Positions 16,897 through 26,867 of a stretch of DNA of 37,040 nt are shown here, one piece after another. The DNA comes from Spirochaetota bacterium. Its GTDB lineage: Bacteria > Spirochaetota > Spirochaetia > Treponematales > UBA12059. Each line of letters opens with the position of its first letter. The stretch's first letter is position 1. The DNA is taken from assembly GCA_003247225.1 (NCBI GenBank), contig QKAK01000153.1, positions 1 to 37,040 of the forward strand, written 5' to 3'. A program made the position numbers and the translations under genes. The notes beneath the pieces were generated by a model. It made no database searches, was not told the origin of the DNA, and saw only the letters and a program-made list of their open reading frames with translations.

Positions 16897-17529
16897 TCAG
16901 TCCCGCGCCTTGACCGTCAGCGAGCCCATCATCGCGAAGCCCGACACCTCGACCCAGGTCTCGGCCCCGCGTATCTGCTGGTTCACTTCCTTGCCGGCGT
17001 TGCTCTCGCCCATGAACGCGAAGGCGTTGAGCTTGACCGGGAGGTCCCTCGGCACGATCACCTGGATCTCGCCCATCAGCGTGAACGCCTCGATCCTGAT
17101 CGGCCCGGGGGGCAGCACCGCCTCGCGCAGGTCGAGCCTGGTGGAGCCCATCACCGTGAACGCCGACACGCGGTCGCTCGATAGCCAGTCGCCGACCAGG
17201 CGCCTGTCGCCCATCACGCAGCCGGTGGTGATCGGCGCGGCGCCGACGATGGACGGGTCGAGGGCCCTGCGCGGCGAGAAGGCCGGCTCGGCCGACGGCC
17301 CGCGCTTGGCGGCGGGCCCGGCCCGTCTCGGTACCGGAAGGTCGGCCGATAGGGCGCGCAGGTCGTCGGTCCGCTTGGCCGCGTTGGCCGCCTCGGCCCT
17401 GCGCTCGTACTCGTCCATGTCGATGAGGTCGGCCGCGAAGGCCTCGGTCAGCCTATCGATCGTATCCTGCCGCATCGCGTCGAGCCCCCCGGGCCCGTCT
17501 TCCCTGTAATCGCTACCGCTCGTCGTCAT
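16897..17529 (-). CDS. DUF1707/SHOCT-like plus LiaF-like cell-envelope response domain protein
   Basis: MRQDTIDRLTEAFAADLIDMDEYERRAEAANAA and repeated FTVMGSTRLDL / FTLMGEIQVIVP / FAFMGES strands. Confidence 0.8.
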   Translation of the reverse strand: MTTSGSDYREDGPGGLDAMRQDTIDRLTEAFAADLIDMDEYERRAEAANAAKRTDDLRALSADLPVPRRAGPAAKRGPSAEPAFSPRRALDPSIVGAAPITTGCVMGDRRLVGDWLSSDRVSAFTVMGSTRLDLREAVLPPGPIRIEAFTLMGEIQVIVPRDLPVKLNAFAFMGESNAGKEVNQQIRGAETWVEVSGFAMMGSLTVKARD

Positions 17530-17662
17530 TCATACCCCCTATCCGGGCTTCGTTACGGACCCTTACGGCGTCCTCGCCGCTACCCCTTAGGCGTACGGCT
17601 CCGATCCCGAAGATATAATACCGCAAGAAACGCCCGCTCGCCTATCATAAGCTCCCGAACAA

Positions 17663-17682
17663 ATATGAATGAACGTTCATAT
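17663..17682. promoter_or_regulatory. Palindromic operator, TetR-type candidate
   Basis: ATATGAATGAACGTTCATAT containing perfect palindrome ATGAACGTTCAT (17669-17680), just upstream of the -35 box. Confidence 0.6.
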
Positions 17683-17695
17683 GGATAATTAATGC

Positions 17696-17724
17696 TTGAC
17701 AGGCTCTCGAAGCGGGGATACGCT
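17696..17724 (+). promoter_or_regulatory. Promoter of maoC-kal
   Basis: TTGACA - 17 nt - TACGCT. Confidence 0.65.
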
Positions 17725-17853
17725 TGTCCCAAAAGAAACTCCCTGCGCTAAATCCAGTTCAGTACGCCGCCTCCGCCCCGTTCGAACAGGATCGGCCGGT
17801 CCCTGCGTAGCCGCCTGGGGCGTTCGGCGCAAACGGGGTCCAAGGAGTGAGGA

Positions 17854-18285
17854 ATGAGCGACTCGGTACGCGGCTACTATTACGAGGAACTCGAGACGGG
17901 CATGTCGGCCTCGTTCTCGAAGACGGTGACGGAGGCCGATATCGCGGCCTTCGCCGGGCTGTCCGGCGACTTCAACCCGGTGCATATCGACGCCGAGTAC
18001 GCCGGGACGACGATGTTCAAGGGCCGGATAGCCCACGGCATGCTCTCGGCGGCGTTCATCTCGACCGTGTTCGGCATGCGGATGCCCGGGCCGGGCTGCA
18101 TCTACGTGTCGCAGTCGCTGAAGTTCAAGGCGCCCGTGCGCATCGGCGATACGGTCACCGCGCGCGTCGAGGTCGTCGGCCACGTCCCCGAGAAGAAGTT
18201 CGTCACGTTCAAGACTACCTGCTCGGTCGCCGGCAAGGCCGTGGTGGACGGCGAGGCGACCCTGATGGTTCCTTCCAAGGCGTAG
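17854..18285 (+). CDS. MaoC-like dehydratase ((R)-specific enoyl-CoA hydratase family)
   Basis: ADIAAFAGLSGDFNPVHIDAEYAGTTMFKGRIAHGMLSAAFISTVFGMRMPGPGCIYVSQSLKFKAPV. Confidence 0.9.
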   Translation: MSDSVRGYYYEELETGMSASFSKTVTEADIAAFAGLSGDFNPVHIDAEYAGTTMFKGRIAHGMLSAAFISTVFGMRMPGPGCIYVSQSLKFKAPVRIGDTVTARVEVVGHVPEKKFVTFKTTCSVAGKAVVDGEATLMVPSKA

Positions 18286-18363
18286 GGTGAGAGGTGATTC
18301 ACGCGGGTTGCCGACGGCGTTCGGCCGGCCCGCTTCTAGGTTCTTATCAAAGGAGCGGTACGT

Positions 18364-18750
18364 ATGGAGAAGGCGGTAATCAGGTTACGGATGGGCGCCC
18401 ATGACGCGCATTACGGCGGGGAGCTAGTCGACGGGGCCAAGATGCTCCAGCTGTTCGGCGACGTCGCCACTGAGCTGCTGATACGGCAGGACGGCGACGA
18501 GGGCCTGTTCGCGGGCTACGAGAAGGTCGAGTTCCTCGCCCCGGTGTTCGCCGGCGACTATATAGAGGCGTCCGGGGAGATCGTGCACGTCGGCAACTCG
18601 TCGCGCAAGATGACGTTCGAGGCCAGGAAGGTGATAGCCCCGCGCAAGGACCTGAACGACTCGGCCGCCGACGTGCTCGCCGAGCCGATCGTCGTCTGCC
18701 GCGCCACGGGCACCTGCGTCGTCCCGAAGGATAAGCAGCGCCGGGGCTGA
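18364..18750 (+). CDS. kal: 3-aminobutyryl-CoA ammonia-lyase (hotdog fold)
   Basis: [69 protein letters not shown]...[15 protein letters not shown], recognised as Kal-like from memory. Confidence 0.82.
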   Translation: MEKAVIRLRMGAHDAHYGGELVDGAKMLQLFGDVATELLIRQDGDEGLFAGYEKVEFLAPVFAGDYIEASGEIVHVGNSSRKMTFEARKVIAPRKDLNDSAADVLAEPIVVCRATGTCVVPKDKQRRG

Positions 18751-18796
18751 TCCGCGACGCGTCAGGCATTTAGTAAATTATATCGATATTAAATGC

Positions 18797-18825
18797 TTGA
18801 CAAATGCATGACACGGATCTAGTAT
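18797..18825 (+). promoter_or_regulatory. Promoter of crt-hbd-bcd-etfBA
   Basis: TTGACA - 17 nt - TAGTAT in an AT-rich gap with inverted repeat GCATTTA...TAAATGC. Confidence 0.7.
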
Positions 18826-18853
18826 CCTGGGGACAGGCTTGAAGGAGGCTTCG

Positions 18854-19633
18854 ATGCCGTATTCCTACTTCACTATAACCACCGAAGATCGCGTATCCGT
18901 CGTCACCATCCGCCGGCCCGAGGCGCTGAACGCGCTGTCCGGCGCCGTGCTGAGGGAACTGGACGCCGTCGTCGGCGAGCTCGAGCGCCTCGAGGAGTCG
19001 GACGCGGTCATCCTGACGGGCGAGGGCAAGGCCTTCGTGGCCGGCGCCGACGTCGCGGAGATGCGCGGGCTCTCGGCCGAGGAGGGCCGCGCGTTCGGCG
19101 AGTACGGCTCGCGCGTGCTCAGGAGGCTGGAGCTGCTCGGCAAGCCGGTCATCGCCGCCGTCAACGGGTTCGCCCTCGGAGGGGGCTGCGAGCTCGCGAT
19201 GGCCTGCGACATCCGCGTCGCGAGCGACAAGGCCAAGTTCGGGCAGCCCGAGGTCGGCCTCGGCATAACGCCCGGGTTCTCCGGCACGCAGCGCCTGCCG
19301 CGCCTGGTCGGGATAGCGAAGGCCAAGGAGCTCATCTATACCGGCGAGATGATCAAGGCCGACGAGGCCCTGGCCATAGGCCTGGTCTCCAAGGTCGTGC
19401 CGGCCGACGAGCTGATGGCGGCCTGCATGGAGCTGGCGCGCAGGATAGTCAAGAACGCGCCGAGGGCGGTCGCGCTGTCCAAGGCCGCGATCAACCGCGG
19501 CGTGGAGACGGACCTCGAGACCGGCATGGCGATCGAGCAGGGGCTCTTCGGGCTCTGCTTCGCGACCGCCGACCAGAAGGAGGGCATGGGCGCCTTCGTC
19601 GAGAAGCGGAGCCCTGCCTTCACCGGCGAGTAA
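18854..19633 (+). CDS. crt: Crotonase / enoyl-CoA hydratase
   Basis: [62 protein letters not shown] upstream. Confidence 0.92.
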   Translation: MPYSYFTITTEDRVSVVTIRRPEALNALSGAVLRELDAVVGELERLEESDAVILTGEGKAFVAGADVAEMRGLSAEEGRAFGEYGSRVLRRLELLGKPVIAAVNGFALGGGCELAMACDIRVASDKAKFGQPEVGLGITPGFSGTQRLPRLVGIAKAKELIYTGEMIKADEALAIGLVSKVVPADELMAACMELARRIVKNAPRAVALSKAAINRGVETDLETGMAIEQGLFGLCFATADQKEGMGAFVEKRSPAFTGE

Positions 19634-19662
19634 CGGGAACAACGATACTAAGGAGCAACGAT

Positions 19663-20508
19663 ATGAAGGTAATGGTGCTGGGAGCCGGAACCATGGGATC
19701 GGGGATCGCCCAGGCGTTCGCCCTGTCCGGCTATCAGGTAATCGTGCGCGACCTCGAGCAGGCCTTCGTCGACAAGGGAATCGCCGGCGTCGCCAAGAGC
19801 CTCGATCGCATCGTGGCAAAAGGCAACCTGTCGGACGACGACAGGAAGGCCGCGCTCGCCAGGCTGACCGGCACGACCGACCTGGCCAAGGCGGCCGACG
19901 TCGACCTGGTCGTCGAGGCGGCGGTGGAGAACATGGCGATCAAGAAGGCGGTGTTCGCGGAGCTCGACGGCGTCTGCAAGCCGGGCGCCATCCTCGCCAC
20001 CAATACCTCGTCGCTGTCGATCACCGAGATAGCGTCCGCGACGAAGCGGCCCGACAAGGTGATCGGCATGCATTTCTTCAACCCGGTGCCGATGATGAAG
20101 CTCGTCGAGGTCATCAAGGGCCTGGCGACGAGCGACGAGACGAAGCGGACCGTCGTCGAGCTGTGCGGGAAGCTCGGCAAGACGCCGGTAGAGGTGAACG
20201 AGGCGCCGGGCTTCGTCGTCAACCGTATCCTCGTGCCTATGATCAACGAGGCCATCGGCATACTGGCCGACGGCGTCGCGAGCGCGGCGGACATAGACGC
20301 CGCGATGAAGCTGGGCGCCAACCACCCGATAGGGCCGCTGGCGCTCGCCGACCTGATAGGCAACGACGTCAACCTCGCGATCATGGAAACGCTGTACCAG
20401 GAATTCGGCGATACGAAATACCGTCCGCACCCGCTACTGCGCAAGATGGTCCGCGCCGGCCTGCTAGGCAGGAAGAGCGGAAAGGGATTCTTCGACTACA
20501 CGAACTAG
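19663..20508 (+). CDS. hbd: 3-hydroxybutyryl-CoA dehydrogenase
   Basis: [60 protein letters not shown]. Confidence 0.95.
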   Translation: MKVMVLGAGTMGSGIAQAFALSGYQVIVRDLEQAFVDKGIAGVAKSLDRIVAKGNLSDDDRKAALARLTGTTDLAKAADVDLVVEAAVENMAIKKAVFAELDGVCKPGAILATNTSSLSITEIASATKRPDKVIGMHFFNPVPMMKLVEVIKGLATSDETKRTVVELCGKLGKTPVEVNEAPGFVVNRILVPMINEAIGILADGVASAADIDAAMKLGANHPIGPLALADLIGNDVNLAIMETLYQEFGDTKYRPHPLLRKMVRAGLLGRKSGKGFFDYTN

Positions 20509-20584
20509 AACGACGGCCGCGGCCTTCCGGGCCGCGGCCCTATCGCCTATTCGCGACAGATCAACGACTCAGACAGGGGAAATC

Positions 20585-21724
20585 ATGGATTTTCTAATCG
20601 ACAAGGAGCACGCCCTGCTCCAGACCATGCTCCGGGACTTCGCCGAGGCCGAGGTTAAGCCGCTGGCGAAGGAAGTGGACGAGAGCGAGCGCTTCCCGAC
20701 CGAGACGGTCGCCAAGATGGCCCGGTTCGGCATGCTCGGCATGCCGTTCCCTAAGGAACTCGGCGGGGCGGGCGGCGACAACCTCGGCTATATCATGGCC
20801 GTAGAGGCGATGAGCAAGGTATGCGGCACGACCGGCGTGATCCTGTCGGCCCATACCTCGCTATGCGCCGCGCCGATCTACGAGTTCGGCACGCCCGAGC
20901 AGAAGGCCAAGTACCTGCCCCCGCTCGCCAGGGGCGAGAAGCTCGGGGCCTTCGGCCTGACCGAGCCGAACGCCGGCACCGACGCGGCCGGCCAGCAGAC
21001 GACTGCCGAGCTCAAGGGGGACCACTACCTGCTCAACGGCTCGAAGCTGTTCATCACCAACGCCGGCTACGCGGACGTGTACATCATCTTCGCGATGACC
21101 GACAAGTCCAAGGGCACCAAGGGCATCTCGGCGTTCATCGTCGAGAAGGAGATGCCCGGCTTCTCCATCGGCAAGAAAGAGGAGAAGATGGGCATACGCG
21201 GCTCGTCCACCTGCGAGCTGATCTTCGAGAACGTCAAGGTCCCGGTCGGGAACCTCCTCGGGGCCGAGGGCAAGGGCTTCGGCATAGCGATGAAGACCCT
21301 GGACGGCGGCCGCATCGGCATCGCCGCCCAGGCGCTCGGCCTGGCCCAGGGGGCCATCGACGAGACGGTCGCCTACGTCAAGGAGCGCCGGCAGTTCGGG
21401 AAGACGATAGGCCAGTTCCAGAACACCCAGTTCCAGCTGGCGGACATGCAGGCCAAGACCGACGCCGCCAGGCTGCTCGTGTACCGCGCCGCGTGCTGCA
21501 AGGACGCCAAGCTGCCGTACAGCGTCGAGGCGGCGACCGCCAAGCTGTTCGCGTCGGAGACGGCGATGGAGGTGACGACCAAGGCCGTCCAGCTCCACGG
21601 CGGCTACGGCTACACCCGCGAGTACCCGGTGGAGCGCATGATGCGCGACGCCAAGATCACCGAGATATACGAGGGCACCTCGGAGGTGCAGCGCATGGTC
21701 ATCTCGGCGAACATGCTCAAGTAA
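20585..21724 (+). CDS. bcd: Butyryl-CoA / short-chain acyl-CoA dehydrogenase
   Basis: [75 protein letters not shown]. Confidence 0.94.
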   Translation: MDFLIDKEHALLQTMLRDFAEAEVKPLAKEVDESERFPTETVAKMARFGMLGMPFPKELGGAGGDNLGYIMAVEAMSKVCGTTGVILSAHTSLCAAPIYEFGTPEQKAKYLPPLARGEKLGAFGLTEPNAGTDAAGQQTTAELKGDHYLLNGSKLFITNAGYADVYIIFAMTDKSKGTKGISAFIVEKEMPGFSIGKKEEKMGIRGSSTCELIFENVKVPVGNLLGAEGKGFGIAMKTLDGGRIGIAAQALGLAQGAIDETVAYVKERRQFGKTIGQFQNTQFQLADMQAKTDAARLLVYRAACCKDAKLPYSVEAATAKLFASETAMEVTTKAVQLHGGYGYTREYPVERMMRDAKITEIYEGTSEVQRMVISANMLK

Positions 21725-21752
21725 GAGCCGCGAGACGGAAGGAACGAACGAG

Positions 21753-22532
21753 ATGAATATCGTAGTTTGCATGAAGCAGGTCCCGGATACCACCGAGGTC
21801 AAGATCGACCCGGTCACCGGTACCCTGATACGCGAGGGCATCCCGAGCATCATCAACCCGGACGACAAGGGCGGCCTAGAGGCCGCGCTCGCGCTGAAGG
21901 ACGAGCTGGGCGCCAAGGTGACGGTACTGTCGATGGGGCCGCCGCAGGCGGACCTGGCGCTGCGCGAGGCGCTCGCGATGGGCGCCGACGAGGCCGTGCT
22001 GCTGTCCGACCGCGCCTTCGGCGGCGCGGACACCTGGGCCACCTCGACGACCATAGCGGCCGCCCTCAGGAAGCTCGGCTTCGACCTGATCGTCTGCGGC
22101 CGCCAGGCCATAGACGGCGACACCGCCCAGGTCGGTCCGCAGATAGCCGAGCACCTCGGCCTCCCGCACGTCAGCTACGTCAGCGAGCTCGAGGCGACGG
22201 AGGGCGCGGTCACGGTAAAGCGGGTCTTCGAGGACGGCTACCAGCGCATCAAGGTCAAGCTGCCCTGCCTGCTGACCGCGCTCAAGGACATGAACAAGCC
22301 GCGCTACATGTCGGTCGCCGGCATCTTCGACGCCTACAAGCGCGAGGTCAAGGTCTGGGGGCTCGCCGACATCGAGGTCGACCAGGACAACATCGGCCTC
22401 AAGGGCTCGCCGACCAGGGTCAAGAAGTCCTTCACGAAGGGCGTCAAGTCGGCCGGCAAGGTCTACGAGGTGGACGCCAAGGAAGGCGCTAGGATCATCG
22501 TCGAGGCGCTCAAGGAGAAGTACGTCATCTAA
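21753..22532 (+). CDS. etfB: Electron transfer flavoprotein beta subunit
   Basis: MNIVVCMKQVPDTTEVKIDPVTGTLIREG; GRQAIDGDTAQVGPQIAEHL. Confidence 0.95.
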   Translation: MNIVVCMKQVPDTTEVKIDPVTGTLIREGIPSIINPDDKGGLEAALALKDELGAKVTVLSMGPPQADLALREALAMGADEAVLLSDRAFGGADTWATSTTIAAALRKLGFDLIVCGRQAIDGDTAQVGPQIAEHLGLPHVSYVSELEATEGAVTVKRVFEDGYQRIKVKLPCLLTALKDMNKPRYMSVAGIFDAYKREVKVWGLADIEVDQDNIGLKGSPTRVKKSFTKGVKSAGKVYEVDAKEGARIIVEALKEKYVI

Positions 22533-22557
22533 GGCGGCGTACGACAGGAGAAACGCA

Positions 22558-23571
22558 ATGAACATATCCGATTACAAGGGCGTCATGGTCTTCGCCGAGC
22601 AGCGGCGCGGGACGGTCCAGAAGATAGCCTACGAGCTCCTCGGCGTCGGCCGGCGCATAGCCGATACCCTCGAGGAGCCGCTCTTAGCCCTGCTCGTGGG
22701 CCACGGCCTGCCCGACTCGGCCGCCGCCGAGCTGATAGCCCAGGGCGCCGACACGGTCGTCGTCGTGGACGACCCGGCCCTCGAGGTCTACATGACCGAG
22801 CCGTACGCCAAGGCGATGACCGCGGCGATAGAGCGCTACAAGCCGGGCATCGTGTTCACCGGCGCCACGACGATAGGCCGCGACCTCGCGCCGCGCGTGT
22901 CCGCCCGCGTCAGGACCGGCCTGACCGCCGACTGCACCGGCCTCGAGATCGAGGACGGCACCCGGAACCTGCTGATGACGCGGCCCGCCTTCGGCGGCAA
23001 CATCATGGCCACCATCGTCTGCCCGGAGCACCGGCCGCAGATGTCGACGGTGCGCCCCGGCGTGATGCGCCGCCTCGAGCGCGACGATTCCCGGAAGGGA
23101 AGCGTCGAGAAGCTGGCGGTCAAGATCGAGGCTAAGGATAAGAACGTCGAGATCCTCGAGGTGGTCGTCGAGAAGGCGGCCAAGAAGAACATCGAGGAAG
23201 CGAACGTGCTGATCTCCGGCGGCCGCGGCCTGGGGAACCTGGACAACTTCAACAAGCTCCAGGGCGTAGCCGACGAGCTCGGCGGCCTCGTATCGGCGTC
23301 GCGCGCGGTGGTCGACGCCGGCTGGGTCGGGCAGGACAGGCAGGTAGGCCAGACCGGCAAGACGGTGCGGCCCGACGTGTACTTCGCCTGCGGCATCTCC
23401 GGCATGATCCAGCACGTCGCCGGCATGGAGGACTCCGACTTCATCGTCGCCATCAACAAGAACTCGGCGGCGCCGATCTTCGAGTACGCCGACGTCGGAA
23501 TCGTCGCCGACATCAACAAGGTGGTACCGGCCCTCGTCGAGGAGCTCAAGGCCGCCAAGGCCGCTCGCTGA
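22558..23571 (+). CDS. etfA: Electron transfer flavoprotein alpha subunit
   Basis: VLISGGRGLGNLDNFNKLQGVADELGG...VSASRAVVDAGWVGQDRQVGQTGKTVRPDVYFACGISGMIQHVAGM. Confidence 0.95.
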   Translation: MNISDYKGVMVFAEQRRGTVQKIAYELLGVGRRIADTLEEPLLALLVGHGLPDSAAAELIAQGADTVVVVDDPALEVYMTEPYAKAMTAAIERYKPGIVFTGATTIGRDLAPRVSARVRTGLTADCTGLEIEDGTRNLLMTRPAFGGNIMATIVCPEHRPQMSTVRPGVMRRLERDDSRKGSVEKLAVKIEAKDKNVEILEVVVEKAAKKNIEEANVLISGGRGLGNLDNFNKLQGVADELGGLVSASRAVVDAGWVGQDRQVGQTGKTVRPDVYFACGISGMIQHVAGMEDSDFIVAINKNSAAPIFEYADVGIVADINKVVPALVEELKAAKAAR

Positions 23572-23600
23572 CGGGCGAGCTCGAGCCGTCGACCTGACTA

Positions 23601-23630
23601 GGCCGCCCCTACGGGGCGGCCTCTCTATTT
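23601..23630 (+). terminator. Terminator after etfA
   Basis: GGCCGCCCC-TAC-GGGGCGGCC followed by TCTCTATTT. Confidence 0.75.
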
Positions 23631-23669
23631 GTATTCGACCGAAGCGTTCGCGCGCCTTATACTGTGACC

Positions 23670-25373
23670 ATGGACAGACTCGTCGTCGAGCGCGTCGCGT
23701 ATAACTACTCCGTGGTGATCCTGGCGGTGTTCTTCTACTACACCGTCCGCGAGCGCTTCGCGTTCCGCGGGCGCGCGGCGAAGGGCGTTACGCTCGGCCT
23801 GGGTTTCGGCGCCGCCACCGCTATCTCCATCTTCCTCTCGGTGCCGGTGTGGACGGGAGTCCTGCTCGACTCGAAGATGATACTCGGGGCGCTCGCCGGC
23901 TTCTACGGCGGCTGGATAGCCGGCCTGGTAACCGTCGCGATCGCCGGGGCGGCGCGCTTCGCCGTCGGAGGCATGGGCGCGCTAGGCGGGGCCCTCGGCG
24001 TAGCGCTCTGCGTCGCGGTCGGCGCTTGGATGAGGCGACGCTCCTTCTATTCGACCGGGTGGCGTAGGATAGGAACGCTTGCCCTGCTAGGGGCGGCCGC
24101 GTCGGCCATCCAGGTAGCGGTGGCGTTCACGCTGCTGCTCTACGTCGACCTCGCCGAGACCATGCAGGTGATCCGGACGCTGGTAGCGCCGACGGCCCTC
24201 GTCTATACGCCCGCCACGCTGGCCGTCGGCCTTATGTTCGGCCTGTCCGACGATAGGTCCGCCACGAGGGCCGAGCTCGTCGAGGCCAGGAAGCGGCTCG
24301 AGGAGGCGAACGCGACGCTCGAGACGCGGATAGCGGAGCGTACGGCCGAGCTGAGCGCCAGCAACGGCAGCCTGCAGGCGGCTATGGCCGAGCTCGCCGA
24401 GACGCACGCCCGCCTCGCGCTGTCCGAGAAGCTGGCATCGCTCGGCCAGCTCGTCGCGGGGCTAGCCCACGAGCTCAACTCGCCGCTCGGGGCGATCACG
24501 AGCTCGGCCGCCTCGATCGAGGCGGATCTGCGCGAGTGCCCGCAACGGGCCATGACGGCCTACGCGTCGCTCGGCGCCGACGAGGCCGGGGCCTTCGAGC
24601 GTATCCTCGCGCGCGCGTTGTCCAAGGCTCCGGGGAAGCTGGCGGAGGCCGTCAGGCCGGACCGCGAAGCCGCTAAGGCCGCGCTCGGGGCCGGGGCCGA
24701 CGGCGCGACCCTGGAGATCGCGGCCGAGTTCGGCCTGCACGAATCGGGCGACGAGCTGCGCCTGCTCGCGTCGAGCGACCGGGGGCGTAGGGCGATAGCC
24801 GCCATAGGCGAGCTGGCGGCGATGAAGAATTCGTCCGACATCATATCCGTCGCGTCCGACAAGGCCGCGATGACGGTGCGGGCGCTGGGCTCGTACTCGG
24901 GCTCGTCTGTCGGCCGCCCGGCCGCGCCGGTCGATCCAGCCGCCTGCCTAGACGCCGCGGTATCGTTCCTCGAGGACGGCTTCAGGTACGGGGTCGAGCT
25001 GACGCGCGACTACGAGGCCGGGGTCGCGGCCTTGGTAGACGGCGACGGGCTCGTCCAGGTGGCGGTCAACCTGATACGGAACGCTCTCCAGGCGATGGAG
25101 TACAAGGGCTCGTTGCGCCTATCCGTACGGCGCGACGGCGATCGCGTCGTCGCGGCCGTCGCCGATACCGGGCCGGGCATACCCGAGGCCGTCCGCGGCC
25201 GCGTCTTCGAGCCGTTCTTCACCACGAAGGGCACGGGCGAGGGCATCGGGCTCGGCCTGGACGTCTGCAGGGCGATAGTGTCCGCCTACGGCGGCGAGAT
25301 CGATTTCGCTACCGGCCCCGCGGGTACGACGTTCAGGGTCCTGCTCCCGGCCAGCCCGTCCGGGGCCGCCTAG
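23670..25373 (+). CDS. Sensor histidine kinase with 5TM LytS-like membrane domain
   Basis: N-terminal multi-TM segment, coiled coil, HisKA LGQLVAGLAHELNSPLGAI, HATPase NLIRNALQAME / VADTGPGIPEAVRGRVFEPFFTTKGTGEGIGLGLD. Confidence 0.88.
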   Translation: MDRLVVERVAYNYSVVILAVFFYYTVRERFAFRGRAAKGVTLGLGFGAATAISIFLSVPVWTGVLLDSKMILGALAGFYGGWIAGLVTVAIAGAARFAVGGMGALGGALGVALCVAVGAWMRRRSFYSTGWRRIGTLALLGAAASAIQVAVAFTLLLYVDLAETMQVIRTLVAPTALVYTPATLAVGLMFGLSDDRSATRAELVEARKRLEEANATLETRIAERTAELSASNGSLQAAMAELAETHARLALSEKLASLGQLVAGLAHELNSPLGAITSSAASIEADLRECPQRAMTAYASLGADEAGAFERILARALSKAPGKLAEAVRPDREAAKAALGAGADGATLEIAAEFGLHESGDELRLLASSDRGRRAIAAIGELAAMKNSSDIISVASDKAAMTVRALGSYSGSSVGRPAAPVDPAACLDAAVSFLEDGFRYGVELTRDYEAGVAALVDGDGLVQVAVNLIRNALQAMEYKGSLRLSVRRDGDRVVAAVADTGPGIPEAVRGRVFEPFFTTKGTGEGIGLGLDVCRAIVSAYGGEIDFATGPAGTTFRVLLPASPSGAA

Positions 25374-25391
25374 CCCGGCCGGGGCTCGGCC

Positions 25392-26666
25392 CTATCGCCA
25401 GGCGAACCAGATGAACAGGCTCGACGCGAGCGTGGTCAGCGCGGTGAACGGGCCGGCCACCGCGAGCCATTCACGAAAGCTCACCGCGGCGCCGCGCTTC
25501 TTGAGCATGCCCACGGCGACGACGTTGGCGGAGGCGCCGAACGGCGTCAGGTTGCCGCCGAGGCACGAGCCCACGAGCAGGCCGAACATGTACAGCTCCG
25601 GCCGCAGGCCCATGCCGGAGGCCAGCTCCGCGGCTACCGGCAGCATCACGATGATGTACGGCACGTTGTCGATGAAGCCCGATAGCGCGACGGATACGAG
25701 CACGATGACCGCGAAGCCGGCCAGCACGCTGTCGCCGACGAGCCTGGCGAGGAAGGCGGAGAGGTCCTCGAGCAGGCCGGTCTCGGACACGGCGCCGACG
25801 ACGACGAAGATGCCGACCAGGAAGAGTATCGTCTCCCAGTCGAGCGACTTGACGAGGCGCCAGGCCTGGGCGCGGCCCTCCTTCATCACGCCGACGTACC
25901 AGGCCAGGCCGACGAGGCCGAGGGCGAAGACGAAGCCGCCCGACAGTATCGAGAAGCCCTCGAACAGGAACGAGATGACGGCGAGGCCGACGACGAGGGC
26001 CGCGAGCAGCAGGGTCGGGAACCACGACTTGACCCGCTCGTCCGGCAGGTCGACCTTGTCGTTCCTCATGCCGCGGTAGAAGAAATAGAAGTACGCCGCG
26101 CCTACGAGCATACCTATCTGCACGGCGAAGAATATGGACGCCTTGCCGTCCTTGAAGAAGAAGTCGTTGAACGAGTACCCGGCGAAGCCGGCGAAGATCA
26201 TCGACGGCGGGTCGCCTACCAGCGTCGCGGTGCCCTGGAGGTTCGACATGACCGCGAGGCCCATCATGAAGCGGCGCGGGTCTACCTTCATCTTATCGCT
26301 GAGCGCCAGCGCGATCGGCGCCATCACGAGCACGGTGGCGACGTTCTCGACGAAGGCCGACAGGAGGCCCGTCATGATCAGGATGAACACGACGCCCCAG
26401 CCCAGGTTCGGCGCCCTGGTGACTATGCCGTCGGCCAGCCGCGACGGCACGCGCGAGTAGATGAATAGGTCGGCTATGACGAGGCTGCCGACGTAGATGA
26501 GCAGCACGTTCCAGTTGATCAGCTCGCCGAAGATCACGGCGGGCGATACGACGCCGAGCGCGGCGACCGCGAGCGCCGCGCCGAGCGTGAACCAGGCCTT
26601 CTTGTGCGGGAAGGCTATCACGAGGCCGTACATGACGACGGCGATGGCGAGTACCAGGTATTTCAT
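25392..26666 (-). CDS. ArsB/NhaD (ion transporter superfamily, SLC13-like) permease
   Basis: Multi-TM; FVENVATVLVMAPIALAL, VGDPPSMIFAGFAGYSFNDFF, SGFIDNVPYIIVMLPVA, GSCLGGNLTPFGASANVVAVGML; start trimmed to ATG 26666. Confidence 0.85.
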   Translation of the reverse strand: MKYLVLAIAVVMYGLVIAFPHKKAWFTLGAALAVAALGVVSPAVIFGELINWNVLLIYVGSLVIADLFIYSRVPSRLADGIVTRAPNLGWGVVFILIMTGLLSAFVENVATVLVMAPIALALSDKMKVDPRRFMMGLAVMSNLQGTATLVGDPPSMIFAGFAGYSFNDFFFKDGKASIFFAVQIGMLVGAAYFYFFYRGMRNDKVDLPDERVKSWFPTLLLAALVVGLAVISFLFEGFSILSGGFVFALGLVGLAWYVGVMKEGRAQAWRLVKSLDWETILFLVGIFVVVGAVSETGLLEDLSAFLARLVGDSVLAGFAVIVLVSVALSGFIDNVPYIIVMLPVAAELASGMGLRPELYMFGLLVGSCLGGNLTPFGASANVVAVGMLKKRGAAVSFREWLAVAGPFTALTTLASSLFIWFAWR

Positions 26667-26699
26667 GCGCGTTTCTCCTTCGCGAGGCGCGGTCGCGCC

Positions 26700-26749
26700 T
26701 AAAAAAAAGGCCTTTCGCATGGGTCCGCGTAACGGGCGCATGCGAAAGG
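26700..26749 (-). terminator. Expression-platform terminator in the transporter leader
   Basis: Minus strand CCTTTCGCATG...CATGCGAAAGG (11-bp perfect stem) then CCTTTTTTTT; no minus-strand gene lies immediately upstream. Confidence 0.85.
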
Positions 26750-26856
26750 TCTTGTTTCCACCGAAGCCCCCTTAAGGCCGTGGCGGCCGTCCGACCAGGC
26801 TAACCCGTCCTCGGGCGCCGGCTGTTGATCCGGACGATGCAACTACTCCCCTCTCG
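26743..26856 (-). ncRNA. yybP-ykoY family (Mn2+-sensing) riboswitch aptamer
   Basis: Minus strand CGAGAGGGGAGTAG...GGATCAACAGCC...AACAAGACCTTTCG; GGGGAGTAG and CAAGACCTTT are family-defining; P1 CGAGAGG/CCTTTCG. Confidence 0.8.
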
Positions 26857-26867
26857 ATACGCCCGGA

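Noticed and set aside
17731-17853. Riboswitch in the maoC 5' UTR
   Set aside because: GC-rich with some pairing potential (CCCCGTT/AACGGGG), but no recognised aptamer motif or terminator.
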